Shown here in pieces: positions 1 to 10,132 of a stretch of DNA of 64,000 bases. The DNA lies in assembly GCA_964464175.1 (NCBI GenBank), contig CAYXFD010000015.1, forward strand, positions 8,423 to 72,422, read 5' to 3'. Origin of the DNA: CAYXFD01 sp964464175. Lineage in GTDB: Bacteria; Cloacimonadota; Cloacimonadia; Cloacimonadales; JAJBBL01. The position numbers were made by a program, and so were the translations under genes. The number at the start of each line of letters is the position of its first letter. Position 1 is the stretch's first letter. The notes below the pieces were generated by a model, which saw only the letters and a program-made list of their open reading frames with translations, made no database searches and was not told where the DNA came from.

Positions 1-7
1 CATCTAT

Positions 8-1510
8 TTGAAAATGGATGAGCCATTTCTTGAGGGGAACAGCCGGAGGATGCTCAATAGTTCTCTCCGGATAATCTGGGGTTTGACCGTTCTGACGGTG
101 ATATTTGTCCTGATCATGGAAAACCGCAGCCCCTCCAAAACTCTATCCTGGATACTGATCCTCTTTTTCCTTCCTGTGGCAGGTATTATCCTCTATCTTG
201 TTTTCGGGAGAAATTTCCGCAAAAAGAGGATTTACACGAGAAAGGAATTCAGTGATTATGAAAAGTTGCGACAGATAAATAAGATCGAGGATGAGGGTCT
301 CTTAGGCGATAAGGTAGATCCCGGTACTGATCTGAAAAGAAATTATGATGCTTCCGGTCCGGCAACAGTCTTGATCAACAGGTTACTGGAAAACAATAAC
401 AAAGCCTTTCTGAGCTATCACAACCGAATACATATCTACCGGGACGGAAAAGAGGTCTTTGCCGAATTGTGCGAAAGCATTGACCGGGCGGTTAAGAGTA
501 TTCATCTGCAATTCTTCGTCGTAAAGGGAGATGAAACGGGACAAATACTCAAAAGGCTGCTCATAAAAAAGGCTCAGTCGGGGGTCTCGGTCAGATTATT
601 GTATGATGCAGTCGGAAGCTGGAACATCGGGAAGCGTTTTGTGAAAGATCTGATTGCAGGCGGAGTTAATGCAGTTCCCTTTTCGCCGGTTGAATTTCCC
701 TTTATCAGCAGTAAAATGAACTACCGCAACCATAGAAAAATCGCGGTTATCGACGGAAAAACCGGATTTTTAGGCGGTGTTAACATTGCCGACAGATATC
801 TGCACAAAGATAAATATTTCGGTTACTGGAGAGATACTCATCTGAAAATCGAAGGGGAGGCGGTTAGTCCTCTTCAGGCTATCTTTCTCAATGACTGGTC
901 ATTTGCCACAGATGAAGATCTCTTCCGAAAAGAGTTCTTTTCACCCCAAGAAGTTGAGTCGATCAATCCTTTGCAGATAATCTCCAGCGGACCGGATTCC
1001 GATTGGGAGAGCATTATGCAGGGGTATTTTGCTATGATCTCAACCGCAGCGGAGAACATCAATATTGTCTCTCCCTATCTGGTTTTGAATGAGAGCATGC
1101 TCACAGCGGTCAAGGTCTCGGCTCTGAGCGGGGTCAGAGTACGGCTGATAGTTCCCTGTAAACCTGATCATCATCTGGTTTATTGGGCTTCCAGATCATA
1201 CTATCAGGAATTAATGGAAGCAGGGGTGGAGATTTACGAATACCGTAAAGGGTTTATCCACTCCAAGTATATTACTGTTGACGGATATCTGGCTTCCATT
1301 GGTTCGGCAAATATGGATATTCGCAGCTTTACCCAAAATATGGAGGTTAATGCTTTCCTGTTCAGTAAAGACTTGACTGAGAAGTTGAACGAGATATTTG
1401 AAGAGGACCTGCAGAACAGTGAACAGATAATTCTTGAGGAATATCATAACAGAGGTTATTATATCAGAATAAAAGAGTCTTTCAACCGGCTCTTTTCCCC
1501 TGTTTTATAA
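8..1510 (+). CDS. cls: Cardiolipin synthase (phospholipase D family)
   Basis: Membrane phospholipid synthase that condenses phosphatidylglycerol to cardiolipin. About 500 residues, the usual length for bacterial Cls. Two hydrophobic helices near residues 19-38 and 46-66 anchor it, followed by two phospholipase D domains, each with a complete HxKxxxxD motif: HRKIAVID (His242, Lys244, Asp249) and HSKYITVD (His418, Lys420, Asp425). Both catalytic motifs are intact. The frame opens with TTG at 8, and an ATG lies two codons later at 14. The upstream ribosome site is outside the window, so the start is unsure. The next gene follows within 20 bases, so the two are probably cotranscribed. Confidence 0.93.
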   Translation: MKMDEPFLEGNSRRMLNSSLRIIWGLTVLTVIFVLIMENRSPSKTLSWILILFFLPVAGIILYLVFGRNFRKKRIYTRKEFSDYEKLRQINKIEDEGLLGDKVDPGTDLKRNYDASGPATVLINRLLENNNKAFLSYHNRIHIYRDGKEVFAELCESIDRAVKSIHLQFFVVKGDETGQILKRLLIKKAQSGVSVRLLYDAVGSWNIGKRFVKDLIAGGVNAVPFSPVEFPFISSKMNYRNHRKIAVIDGKTGFLGGVNIADRYLHKDKYFGYWRDTHLKIEGEAVSPLQAIFLNDWSFATDEDLFRKEFFSPQEVESINPLQIISSGPDSDWESIMQGYFAMISTAAENINIVSPYLVLNESMLTAVKVSALSGVRVRLIVPCKPDHHLVYWASRSYYQELMEAGVEIYEYRKGFIHSKYITVDGYLASIGSANMDIRSFTQNMEVNAFLFSKDLTEKLNEIFEEDLQNSEQIILEEYHNRGYYIRIKESFNRLFSPVL

Positions 1511-1527
1511 ACAATTAAGGAGTGAGA

Positions 1528-2601
1528 ATGTACCGATTTCGTAAGGATCTTGAAAATAAAGAAGCTGTGCAGTTACAGGTGCCCAGAAAAAGAATAATGA
1601 TGTCTCTCAATGAGAGTTCCCTAAATCCCCTGGGATTGATCATGGAGAATTTTCAGAATAATCTGAGTTCTGTTTCTCTGAACCGCTATTTCAGCAGTAT
1701 CACCGATAAGCTTATGGAAAGCCTGCAAGATTACATCGGCTACGGGATAAGCAAGGAAGAAATACTGGTGGGGAACGGTGCAGATCAGATGCTCTTTTAT
1801 CTCTTCCTTTCTTTGCGGGATAAAGGAGAGAATTTCGCCCTTTCCTTAGCCCCCTCCTACTTTGATTACTCCAGTTATTCTTCAACTGTCGGTTTAGGAT
1901 TTCAGACTTTAACACTAAACAAGGACTTTGATTTTTCGCCCCAGGAATTTCTGGCAAAGGGAGATGATGAAAACTGCCGCTTGCTGATCATCTGTTATCC
2001 CAATAATCCCACCGGTAACCTGTTTCCGGAAGAGAAGATCCTAAAAGTTATCAAGAAGAGTGCGGTTCCGGTTTTACTCGATGAAACATATTACGAGTTC
2101 AGCGGTAAAACATTCATGGATAAGATCGCCGATTTCGACAATCTGATTATTCTTCGTTCTTTTTCCAAGTCATTCTCTTCGGCAGGAGTGAGATTCGGGT
2201 ATCTGGTTTCTGCTGAGAAAAATATCCGCGAGATCAGAAAAGTATTTCTCGCCTCGAATTTGAGTCTGCTTGTTCAAACTTTTGCCTATTCTCTGCTTGA
2301 GAAGAGAGATCTATTTCTGGAACATAACAAAAACGTTATGGAACTGAGAAATAAGCTCTTCCAGCAGCTCAATGCCCTTGATGAGGTTACGGTTTATCCC
2401 TCGGAGACAAATTTCCTTATCTTCTCCGCCGGCAAAAAAACACAGGAACTTTTTGAATATCTGGGCAAGAATGATATCTCTGTCAGAAGTATGCACAAAC
2501 TCCCTCTCCTGGAAAACCATCTGCGGGTAACGGTCAGCACAGAAGCCGATAATAACTACTTTCTCGAAAAACTGCAGGAGTTCATCACGAAACAGAACTA
2601 A
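1528..2601 (+). CDS. hisC: Histidinol-phosphate aminotransferase-like PLP enzyme
   Basis: Class I/II fold PLP aminotransferase of about 357 residues, closest in layout to HisC. Visible landmarks are CYPNNPTGNL (substrate/PLP loop), LLDETYYEF (PLP aspartate and tyrosine) and RSFSKSFSSAGVRFGY with the Schiff-base lysine. I chose ATG 1528 because AAGGAG at 1517-1522 sits five bases before it; a GTG two codons upstream is in frame. No other histidine genes are nearby, so the substrate could be another amino or keto acid. The gene follows cls closely and precedes nfo by about 90 bases. Confidence 0.8.
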   Translation: MYRFRKDLENKEAVQLQVPRKRIMMSLNESSLNPLGLIMENFQNNLSSVSLNRYFSSITDKLMESLQDYIGYGISKEEILVGNGADQMLFYLFLSLRDKGENFALSLAPSYFDYSSYSSTVGLGFQTLTLNKDFDFSPQEFLAKGDDENCRLLIICYPNNPTGNLFPEEKILKVIKKSAVPVLLDETYYEFSGKTFMDKIADFDNLIILRSFSKSFSSAGVRFGYLVSAEKNIREIRKVFLASNLSLLVQTFAYSLLEKRDLFLEHNKNVMELRNKLFQQLNALDEVTVYPSETNFLIFSAGKKTQELFEYLGKNDISVRSMHKLPLLENHLRVTVSTEADNNYFLEKLQEFITKQN

Positions 2602-2694
2602 GATAAACCTGCTGGGAAGAGCTAATCAGTCAGATAAATAATCAATACCAATCCGGAATAACTAACGAAAAAAGAAGATAGAAGAGGTAAAAAA

Positions 2695-3540
2695 ATGAAT
2701 TTAGGAGCCCACATTTCAATTGCTAACGGGATCGATCTAATTTTCGAAAGAGCAGATAAAGTGACGGCTAATGCCCTGCAGATTTTCGTTACCAATCAGA
2801 ATCAATGGTCAACCAGAGAACCTAAACCGGATGAGACAGAGCGGTTTTTTCTGAACAGGCAGCAGCACAACCCTTTTACCATAATAGCTCATAGCCGCTA
2901 TCTCATTAATCTCTGCACCCCCGACCCTGAAAAGGAACAAAAATCAATAAACGCCTTTTATGAAGAGCTGCAGCTCTGCGAACGACTGGAAATCCCTTAT
3001 CTCGTTCTCCATCCCGGTTCTTATCTTGACCGGGATGAAGAATGGGGTCTGAACAAGATAATTGAGAACCTTGATCTGATCATCGGAAAATTCGAACAGC
3101 TCAAAACTGTTGTTCTGCTGGAAACCACTGCAGGACAGGGCACTAATCTCGGTTATAAATTCGAACAGCTCAATTACCTGATAAAAAACTCCCGTTATCC
3201 TCAGAACCTGGCGGTCTGTTTTGATACCTGTCACGCTTTTGCAGCCGGTTATGATCTCAAAGATTCTTATGAAAAGGTTTTTGAAGAATTTGACCGGATC
3301 ATCGGGACTGAAATGATCAAGGCATTTCATTTGAATGACAGCAAAAAAGGGTTAGGAGCTAAAGTTGACCGCCATGAGCATATCGGTAAAGGAGATTTGG
3401 GAATCAAGCCTTTCGAAAAACTGGTCAATGATACCCGGTTCGAGAAAACCCCGATGATCCTGGAGACCCCCAAAGGAGAGAATGACGAGATGGATATCGT
3501 TAACCTTAAGACCCTGCGAGACCTGAGAAAGAGAGGATAG
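2695..3540 (+). CDS. nfo: Endonuclease IV (AP endonuclease)
   Basis: Deoxyribonuclease IV, which cuts DNA 5' of abasic sites in base-excision repair. The 281-residue length is typical. The trinuclear-zinc signatures are present: LHPGSY, LLETTAGQG, CFDTCHAFAAGYD, FHLNDSK, DRHEHIGKG and ILETPKGEND near the C-terminus. The start ATG follows GAAGAGGTAAAAAA. The stop lies five bases before the next gene, so nfo and the phosphatase gene are almost certainly translated from one transcript. Confidence 0.95.
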   Translation: MNLGAHISIANGIDLIFERADKVTANALQIFVTNQNQWSTREPKPDETERFFLNRQQHNPFTIIAHSRYLINLCTPDPEKEQKSINAFYEELQLCERLEIPYLVLHPGSYLDRDEEWGLNKIIENLDLIIGKFEQLKTVVLLETTAGQGTNLGYKFEQLNYLIKNSRYPQNLAVCFDTCHAFAAGYDLKDSYEKVFEEFDRIIGTEMIKAFHLNDSKKGLGAKVDRHEHIGKGDLGIKPFEKLVNDTRFEKTPMILETPKGENDEMDIVNLKTLRDLRKRG

Positions 3541-3545
3541 TCTGT

Positions 3546-4331
3546 ATGAATAATTCAGCTGATCTGCGACAGAAGATCCATAACATAATTCTGCAAGCCG
3601 GCGAAATACTGCTCACTGAAGGGGAAAACAGGCTAAATGTCCGGACAAAATCTTCAGACAGCGATCTGGTGACCGAAATAGACCTGATGGTTGAAGAGTT
3701 TTTAAAAGAGAAATTCAGCCTATTACTTCCCGGCAGTCTATTTCTGGCTGAAGAAACAGAGTCCGATCTTAAGGATGCGGAGGTCTTGTGGGTAATTGAT
3801 CCGATTGACGGGACAACCAATTTTGTTCATCATTTCCCTTTTGCAGCGATCTCCGTCGCTCTTCAGATCAAAGGAATAGCTAAACTCGGTTTCGTCTATA
3901 ATCCCTTTCTGAGTGAGTTTTTCGAAGCTGCCGAAGGAAATGGAAGCCTGTTGAACGGCAAAAGAATAACTGTCTCTTCTGTCCGGACTATCGACAAAAG
4001 CCTTTTAGCTACCGGATTTCCTTACAATTCATCTGATATCGTGAATTTTCGTTTTTTCGAGCATTTCCAGAAACAGAGCCAGGGGATCAGAAGACCGGGC
4101 AGTGCTGCTCTCGATCTCTGCTATATTGCTAAAGGGTCTTTTGATGGTTTCTGGGAGTGGCATCTTAAACCGTGGGACGTGGCGGCAGGTATCCTTATCG
4201 TCGAGGAGGCAGGGGGAATAGTGTCCGATCTCTGCGGTGAAAACTACAGCTTTTCCAGCGATAATATTCTGGCAACGAACTCTTCTCTTCATCAGAAAAT
4301 GCTGATCGAGATGAAACAATTGCTTGCCTGA
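3546..4331 (+). CDS. suhB: Inositol-1-monophosphatase family protein (SuhB-like)
   Basis: Mg-dependent phosphatase of the inositol monophosphatase superfamily, 261 residues. The metal-binding sites are clear: LAEETES, WVIDPIDGTTNF and KPWDVAAGILIVEEAGG. Family members hydrolyse inositol-1-phosphate, and some act on fructose-1,6-bisphosphate or PAP; the sequence alone does not choose between these. The ribosome site GAGAGGA lies inside the end of nfo. A gap of about 110 bases separates it from the next gene. Confidence 0.9.
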   Translation: MNNSADLRQKIHNIILQAGEILLTEGENRLNVRTKSSDSDLVTEIDLMVEEFLKEKFSLLLPGSLFLAEETESDLKDAEVLWVIDPIDGTTNFVHHFPFAAISVALQIKGIAKLGFVYNPFLSEFFEAAEGNGSLLNGKRITVSSVRTIDKSLLATGFPYNSSDIVNFRFFEHFQKQSQGIRRPGSAALDLCYIAKGSFDGFWEWHLKPWDVAAGILIVEEAGGIVSDLCGENYSFSSDNILATNSSLHQKMLIEMKQLLA

Positions 4332-4443
4332 AGATGGAGTTAATAGTAGAAGTAGTTTCATTCGGTTGAAAATAATGCTTGACCAATAGAGGGCGGCTTA
4401 AAGAAACTAATCGTTAATTAGTCCTATTCTCGGGAGGTTTGCA

Positions 4444-6261
4444 ATGAAGTATTTGAAACTCATAATGATAACAATTATTCTGCTCTGTCTGGCCTTGATT
4501 TCAGCTGAGCCTTATGAAGCAAACAGTTTGAGGAGAGGAACTCGAAACGAGTTTAACTCTCCGGAGATTACCAGGAACTCAGTCGATCAGAGAAACCTGA
4601 TACCCCCTTCAGACTTGACTGCTACCTTATTGGATCTGGTAAATGTTCAACTCTCCTGGTCTGCTCCTACCGATCTTATCCATATTTTCTACCATGACGG
4701 AAACTTTGCCGATGGTTACTATCAGAGCTCTGACCGGGCATACGGGACCGTTTTCGACCTTACGGATTACCCGGAAGCGATCCTTGAATATCTCGATTTC
4801 CGGCATTCTCCCTGGGGTTTGAACGGTACCTGGGAATATTCGATCATCATCATCGACTGGATTGAAGGAACACTGCTGCAGAGGATCGATGACCTGACAA
4901 CAACCGTTAATAACGGTTGGGAGTTAGAGGTACCCCTGGGAAGTCTGGACGGAGTTACTCAAACCGGGATATTTATCATTCCTTTAGGTAACAGTGCTCT
5001 TGATGCTTTTCCGGTTGTTGATCTTGACGCTGAGTTGAATGGCTCTTCCTACGTTATCCATGCCGATGACTATAGTGTCGATGTTCAGGCTACCGGAGAC
5101 TTTCTCATGGATCTCTGGATCAGAGAAGGTACCAGCCCGGCAAGAAGTATAAGCAGCAGTGGAATAAAAACAGCTGCTGTTCATCCACCTGCTCCTTTGA
5201 GGGAACGTCAGGAACTGCTCGGTTACAAAATATACCGTGATGAGAATGAAATACTGGAAATAACCGATCCGGCTATTCTCTCCTATATTGACGAAGACCT
5301 TCCTGACGGAACCTTCACCTATTACGTTACTGCTCTTTACGATCAAGGGGAATCGGAACCCTCTAATGCGGTTTCCGTAGAGATTAACACAGGTCTGCAG
5401 GTCTTGTGGCGTGATAATTTCCAGGCTTATCCTGATTTCGCAACTGATTTTCCACCCTGGACTGTCCTCGATCTGGACGGCGGTCCTACTTATGGGTTTA
5501 CCAACGTCACTTTCCCGGGTGAATATCAGCCTATGGGATTTGTGATCATTAATCCCTCAGCAACTTCTCCCCCCTTAACAGGACTGACACCTGTCAGCGG
5601 AAGTAAAATGGCTGCTTCCTTTGCTTCTTCCAATCAGCAAAGCAATAACTGGCTGATCTCCCATCTTTTCAATCTTGGAACGGAGTCTTCTCTCTCTTTT
5701 CAAGCCCGTTCTTATTCATCACAATACGGCCTGGACAGATTCCGGGTAGGAATATCTACTACTGATACTGATCCGGACAGCTTCACGATTATTTCAGCGG
5801 ATGATTATGTCTCTGCTCCGGTTGCCTGGACTGAATTCACCTATGATCTATCGGATTATGATGAGCAGTCCGTCTATTTTGCGATAAATTGTGTCTCAGA
5901 TGATTCCTGGGTGCTTCTGCTCGATGATTTCAAGATTCTTTCAATCGGAGGTTCTGATACTGATGATGTTCTTTTAGATATCCCCGATAGTGCCGCGTCC
6001 CGAAACTACCCTAACCCCTTTAACCCTGAAACAACTATTGAGTTTTCCCTGCCCCGGGAGGGCGAGACCAGAGTTGAGATATTCAATCTCCGGGGACAAA
6101 GAATTGCTCTTCTTCTCGCTGAATATCTCCCCGCAGGATCCCACCGCGTTAACTGGTCAGGCAGAGACAGCAGAGAAAACGAAGTAACCAGCGGTGTTTA
6201 CCTCTACCGCATCGTTTCTGAGGAAAGCACTCAAACCGGAAAAATGATACTGCTGAAATAG
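4444..6261 (+). CDS. Secreted FN3 / choice-of-anchor J protein with FlgD-like sorting domain
   Basis: Exported 605-residue protein of unknown target. A signal peptide (MKYLKLIMITIILLCLALISA) is followed by the first strands of an FN3 domain (about 55-75), an inserted module of roughly 160 residues, the rest of FN3 (YKIYRDE..., about 258-316), a choice-of-anchor J/MAM-like beta domain (about 320-500, ending in WVLLLDDFKI), and a C-terminal FlgD-like domain (YPNPFNPETTIEFSLP ... GVYLYRI ... GKMILLK). Such tails act as type IX secretion sorting signals in Bacteroidota; that role here is inferred. GGGAGG precedes the ATG. A strong terminator follows. Confidence 0.85.
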   Translation: MKYLKLIMITIILLCLALISAEPYEANSLRRGTRNEFNSPEITRNSVDQRNLIPPSDLTATLLDLVNVQLSWSAPTDLIHIFYHDGNFADGYYQSSDRAYGTVFDLTDYPEAILEYLDFRHSPWGLNGTWEYSIIIIDWIEGTLLQRIDDLTTTVNNGWELEVPLGSLDGVTQTGIFIIPLGNSALDAFPVVDLDAELNGSSYVIHADDYSVDVQATGDFLMDLWIREGTSPARSISSSGIKTAAVHPPAPLRERQELLGYKIYRDENEILEITDPAILSYIDEDLPDGTFTYYVTALYDQGESEPSNAVSVEINTGLQVLWRDNFQAYPDFATDFPPWTVLDLDGGPTYGFTNVTFPGEYQPMGFVIINPSATSPPLTGLTPVSGSKMAASFASSNQQSNNWLISHLFNLGTESSLSFQARSYSSQYGLDRFRVGISTTDTDPDSFTIISADDYVSAPVAWTEFTYDLSDYDEQSVYFAINCVSDDSWVLLLDDFKILSIGGSDTDDVLLDIPDSAASRNYPNPFNPETTIEFSLPREGETRVEIFNLRGQRIALLLAEYLPAGSHRVNWSGRDSRENEVTSGVYLYRIVSEESTQTGKMILLK

Positions 6262-6290
6262 TTTTTACCCATTGAATTAACACGATTTTG

Positions 6291-6320
6291 AGGGGTACGG
6301 AGAACCGTACCCCTTTTTTT
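6291..6320 (+). terminator. Rho-independent terminator after the secreted protein gene
   Basis: Perfect nine-base-pair GC-rich stem GGGGTACGG / CCGTACCCC with loop AGAA, followed at once by seven T residues (6314-6320). It lies 30 bases after the stop codon at 6261, so it ends the transcript of the first four or five genes. Confidence 0.93.
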
Positions 6321-6506
6321 CAAGAGGAGACCGGACGGGCTGTTTTGGTTTTTCTAACTGACTGGTTGAAGGATATCCGATAAAAACTCCCCGCCTGATA
6401 ACTATTGACACCATTTTACTTCAAATCAATCTGGCTATCTGAGAGAAGAGATCGGGAAACCTAAACGATCAATTCTGACAGATAAAGAACAGGATAAAAG
6501 GATCTT

Positions 6507-9101
6507 ATGTATTATTACGAGATAGCTCTGCCCTTGAATGTTGATCAACTCTTTACTTATCGTTGTGACAGGAAGTTAAAGCAGGGCTGCCGGGTACTGG
6601 TCAGTTTCAACAACACTCTCCAAACCGGGTTTATCTGGACGGAAAATGAATCTTTCCTCAAAGAGAAGCAATTTCCGGTAAAAGACATTCTGGAAATCAT
6701 TGATAACACACCTCTTCTTTCCCCTGATCTTTTATCCTTGGCTGAATGGATGAGTAACTATTATCTCTGCAGTTTGGGAACCGTTATCATGGCTATGCTT
6801 CCGACAGCTCTACAGATACAGGTTGCCACAGAGATCAGGCTGCTGCAGGATCAGTCTAAGCTGTTAAGCACACCGGAAGATTTGGAGCAGAATAGCCAGC
6901 AGCAAGAGAATGAGCAGAGAGAAACCGCTAAGAACCCTCTCCGGACAGATGAAACAGAAAAGGGATTGCTTTCCATTCAGGAAAAAAAGCTCCTCTCATT
7001 ACTGAAAGAAGATGAATGGACTAAGCTCACAACCGTTAAAGAGCAGCTGCAGGGTTTCCCCATATATAAACATCTGGAGAAACTTGAAGATCAGGAAATT
7101 ATCGAGATCAAACGGACTTTTGACCGCAAGATAAAGAAGAAATTTGCTAACTTCATCTTCTTAAATGAGGTTTCGGAAGAAAACCGGGAGTTAACGGCAA
7201 AGCAGCAAGAAGCCTGGAACAGGATAAGAGTTTTAGCCGGAGATGATCAACCCCTCGGATTACAGAAAAGGGAGAGAAGCAGATTGCTAACACCGGGCAA
7301 ACTCCTCCCTTTGGCAAGAGTTGCCGATGATTACAGTTATTCGGTGATCAAAGCACTCCGTAACAAAGGACTGATCAGCATCGAAGCCCGGGAAGTAACT
7401 GATACCCTTCTAAAAGAGAGAAAACCACAGGCAGCAGCTAATCTAATACTTTCTGAAGAACAGGATTCAGCCTTCCGAATAATCAGGAAAGAGCTTATAA
7501 ACCACTCTTTCAAGACCTTTTTGCTTTACGGAGTCACCGGCAGCGGAAAAACCGAGATCTATCTCAGACTGATCAAGGAGTGCCTGGCTCAGTCCCGCAG
7601 TGCCTTGATCCTGGTTCCGGAGATCGCACTCACTCCTCAAATGGAAGAGAGATTTTATAACGCTTTCGGCGAAAAAATTGCCGTTTTGCATAGCCATAGA
7701 AATGAGCGGGAAAGATGGGAAGAATGGAAACGGATCCGAAAAGGTGACTGCCGGATAGTACTGGGTGCCAGAAGCGCTCTCTTTGCCCCTCTTGCCAGGA
7801 TCGGACTGATTATAGTTGATGAAGAGCACGAAGGGAGTTACAAGCAGGACAATAACCCCCGTTATAATGCCCGGGATTTAGCAGTATTCCGGGGCAAGCA
7901 GAATAATGCCGTCGTTGTGCTGGGTAGTGCCACTCCCTCCCTTGAATCCTGGGCAAACGCCCAGAACAAGAGATATGAATTATTGCAGCTCACTCACCGC
8001 CCTCTCCGCATCCCGATGCCGGAAGTAACAATTATCGATATGAAAGAAGAACAGGGTGAGGATCTCTTATCCGCTCTTTTGAAAGAAAAGATTTTGGAAA
8101 GACTTGCCCGGAAAGAGCAGATCATACTTTTCCAAAACCGCCGGGGCTATGCCTCCTATGTTATCTGTCTCGGCTGTGGTACGATACACCGCTGTCCGAA
8201 GTGTGATGTCAGTTTGATCTATCACTCTTCCGAACACTTGTTGATGTGTCACTATTGTGGTTATAAAGAAAAGATGTTTCGTAAATGTCCCGGTTGCGGC
8301 AGTTATGTCCTGGAATTCGGAACTGCCGGTACACAGCAGCTGGAGAAGCAGCTCCAGATTCTGTTTCCTTCCGCCAGAATTCTGAGAATGGATACCGATT
8401 CAACGTATGGCAAGGAGAGTTATGACAGGATGTATAAAAGGATGGGCGACGGAACTGTTGATATCCTGTTTGGAACGCAGATGATAGCCAAAGGTCTGGA
8501 CTTTGCCAATGTTACCCTGGTGGGAGTTATCTCAGCTGATAACAGTCTGAATATCCCTGATTTCCGCTCTACGGAACGTACCTTTCAACTCCTGACCCAG
8601 GTTGCCGGAAGATCAGGCAGAGGCGACAGGAAAGGAGAAGTGATCATTCAAACCCATAATCCCAAACATTATGCCATTCTTACTGCTCAGAAGCAGGACT
8701 TCTGCAGTTTTGTCGCTGAGGAATTAACCACAAGAAAAGCCCTCAACTATCCCCCCTTTGTCAGAATTGCCCGTTTACTCTTTTCTCACCGGGATGAAGC
8801 ATTCTTAAAAGAACAGTTAGAAAAGACAAAACCATATCTTCATAATATCAGCCGATTCCATCAAAGTAAAGCAAAAAAAAGTCTTTCTCCCGGTGTAAAC
8901 AAGTCTCTGGGAATTTTTACTATTCTTGGTCCGGTAACTACCCCCATTCCGAAAATCAACGATAGATATAGGTTTCATGTGATTATTAAGACCGATTCGG
9001 TGAAACATCTTCTCAGTGCGGTGCATTATCTGAGAGAAAATATTAAGCTTAATAAGGCAATAAAAATTGATATCGACATCGATCCGTCATCGCTGATGTA
9101 A
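6507..9101 (+). CDS. priA: Primosomal helicase PriA
   Basis: Replication-restart helicase N', 864 residues. The N-terminal 3'-end-binding domain (YEIALPLNVDQLFTY) is followed by a winged-helix region, a Walker A loop GVTGSGKT (about 342-349), the DEEH box (438-441), and four CxxC pairs from Cys554 onward (CLGC, CPKC, CHYC, CPGC) that bind two zinc ions. The helicase C-terminal motifs (GTQMIAKGLDF, QVAGRSGRGDRKGE) are intact. It is longer than E. coli PriA (732 residues), partly because of a polar insert rich in Q, E and N near residues 115-160. It is convergent with the next gene. Confidence 0.96.
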   Translation: MYYYEIALPLNVDQLFTYRCDRKLKQGCRVLVSFNNTLQTGFIWTENESFLKEKQFPVKDILEIIDNTPLLSPDLLSLAEWMSNYYLCSLGTVIMAMLPTALQIQVATEIRLLQDQSKLLSTPEDLEQNSQQQENEQRETAKNPLRTDETEKGLLSIQEKKLLSLLKEDEWTKLTTVKEQLQGFPIYKHLEKLEDQEIIEIKRTFDRKIKKKFANFIFLNEVSEENRELTAKQQEAWNRIRVLAGDDQPLGLQKRERSRLLTPGKLLPLARVADDYSYSVIKALRNKGLISIEAREVTDTLLKERKPQAAANLILSEEQDSAFRIIRKELINHSFKTFLLYGVTGSGKTEIYLRLIKECLAQSRSALILVPEIALTPQMEERFYNAFGEKIAVLHSHRNERERWEEWKRIRKGDCRIVLGARSALFAPLARIGLIIVDEEHEGSYKQDNNPRYNARDLAVFRGKQNNAVVVLGSATPSLESWANAQNKRYELLQLTHRPLRIPMPEVTIIDMKEEQGEDLLSALLKEKILERLARKEQIILFQNRRGYASYVICLGCGTIHRCPKCDVSLIYHSSEHLLMCHYCGYKEKMFRKCPGCGSYVLEFGTAGTQQLEKQLQILFPSARILRMDTDSTYGKESYDRMYKRMGDGTVDILFGTQMIAKGLDFANVTLVGVISADNSLNIPDFRSTERTFQLLTQVAGRSGRGDRKGEVIIQTHNPKHYAILTAQKQDFCSFVAEELTTRKALNYPPFVRIARLLFSHRDEAFLKEQLEKTKPYLHNISRFHQSKAKKSLSPGVNKSLGIFTILGPVTTPIPKINDRYRFHVIIKTDSVKHLLSAVHYLRENIKLNKAIKIDIDIDPSSLM

Positions 9102-9265
9102 ATAGCTGGAAACGTCCCGTACTACTTATTTCCCTGACAGATTCTCTCACTCTTGTTATCTGATTACTGTCATGGGTTGCTGACCTCCGCGTTGCTGACT
9201 ACCGGGAGAGGGTTTCCGGCAAAGCAGATAAGAGCTTGCTACCTGCTATTGCCCGCCTTTAACTC

Positions 9266-10132
9266 TTATTGCTTTTCAAACTGAACATTTTTTATCATCA
9301 GATATGTACAGAAGATAGCTGCAGCATTAACTACCGGAATGATAACAATAACAGGGATTACATTAACACCAGCCATTGCCATGGCCACAATTTTTGCCGT
9401 TAAAGCGGTCATCAGCAGAGATAGAAATCCCAGATATACAGTTGAATATCTATATCCTTCACTCCGTTTTTTATAGAGCAAAACAGCAACAACAAAACAT
9501 ATCGGCAATAACAATCCCAGATCAAAACCTTGCACGATCAGGGTTGTGAAATGGTACAATTCCGGCGGATATATAGTCCCCTCAACCAGGGGAGGAACAA
9601 TTATACCTAACCAGAGAAACGTGATGGCAACGGTATTAAAGATCAAAAATCCTCCTACCCCTTTTGCCGGAGTTTTTTCTGAAAAAACATGGGTTCTCGT
9701 GGTTTTAAGATCTTTAATCGATAGAAACAGCCCGAAAAATGATAGAGCAAGAAGAACAACATAGCAAAGAAACAGGGCGTTGTACATTCCCATCGCAGTA
9801 TAAAACAAATAAGTAACGAAGAAATAACCCAGGACACCACTTAAGAGATAATGTGACCGGATGGAATTCTTTCGGTATCCTATAAGCGTAATAATCAAAA
9901 GTGGGATACCAATAAACAGCGTTATATAATCTTGAGCAATACCCTGTATTGCTACATCACTGGGCATGTGTTGATAAATACCTCTGCCATAGATCTCCAC
10001 TTTGAGTCCCCGGATAGATTCATAAGTAAAAGAACCTTCACCAAATTCTAAAAAAATCCCGCTCCCGGCAGCTATACCCGCCAGAACAATAATGGCAAAA
10101 ACAAGTACTGAAATCAAATTCTTACCACTCAT
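9266..10132 (-). CDS. Integral membrane protein of unknown function
   Basis: I do not recognise the family. It has 288 residues and about eight strongly hydrophobic helices. The N-terminal helix is followed by an exposed loop of about 40 residues (FLEFGEGSFTYESIRGLKVE...QHMPSDVAIQGIAQDY) before the next helix. The start follows GGGAGA with good spacing and overlaps the end of the upstream DUF4345-like gene by 11 bases, so the two are translationally coupled and probably work together in the membrane. No catalytic motif is visible. Confidence 0.7.
   Translation of the reverse strand: MSGKNLISVLVFAIIVLAGIAAGSGIFLEFGEGSFTYESIRGLKVEIYGRGIYQHMPSDVAIQGIAQDYITLFIGIPLLIITLIGYRKNSIRSHYLLSGVLGYFFVTYLFYTAMGMYNALFLCYVVLLALSFFGLFLSIKDLKTTRTHVFSEKTPAKGVGGFLIFNTVAITFLWLGIIVPPLVEGTIYPPELYHFTTLIVQGFDLGLLLPICFVVAVLLYKKRSEGYRYSTVYLGFLSLLMTALTAKIVAMAMAGVNVIPVIVIIPVVNAAAIFCTYLMIKNVQFEKQ

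Noticed and set aside
9102..9265. Terminator between priA and the convergent membrane gene
   Set aside because: Only short imperfect GC pairings such as CCGG...CCGG and no T-run.
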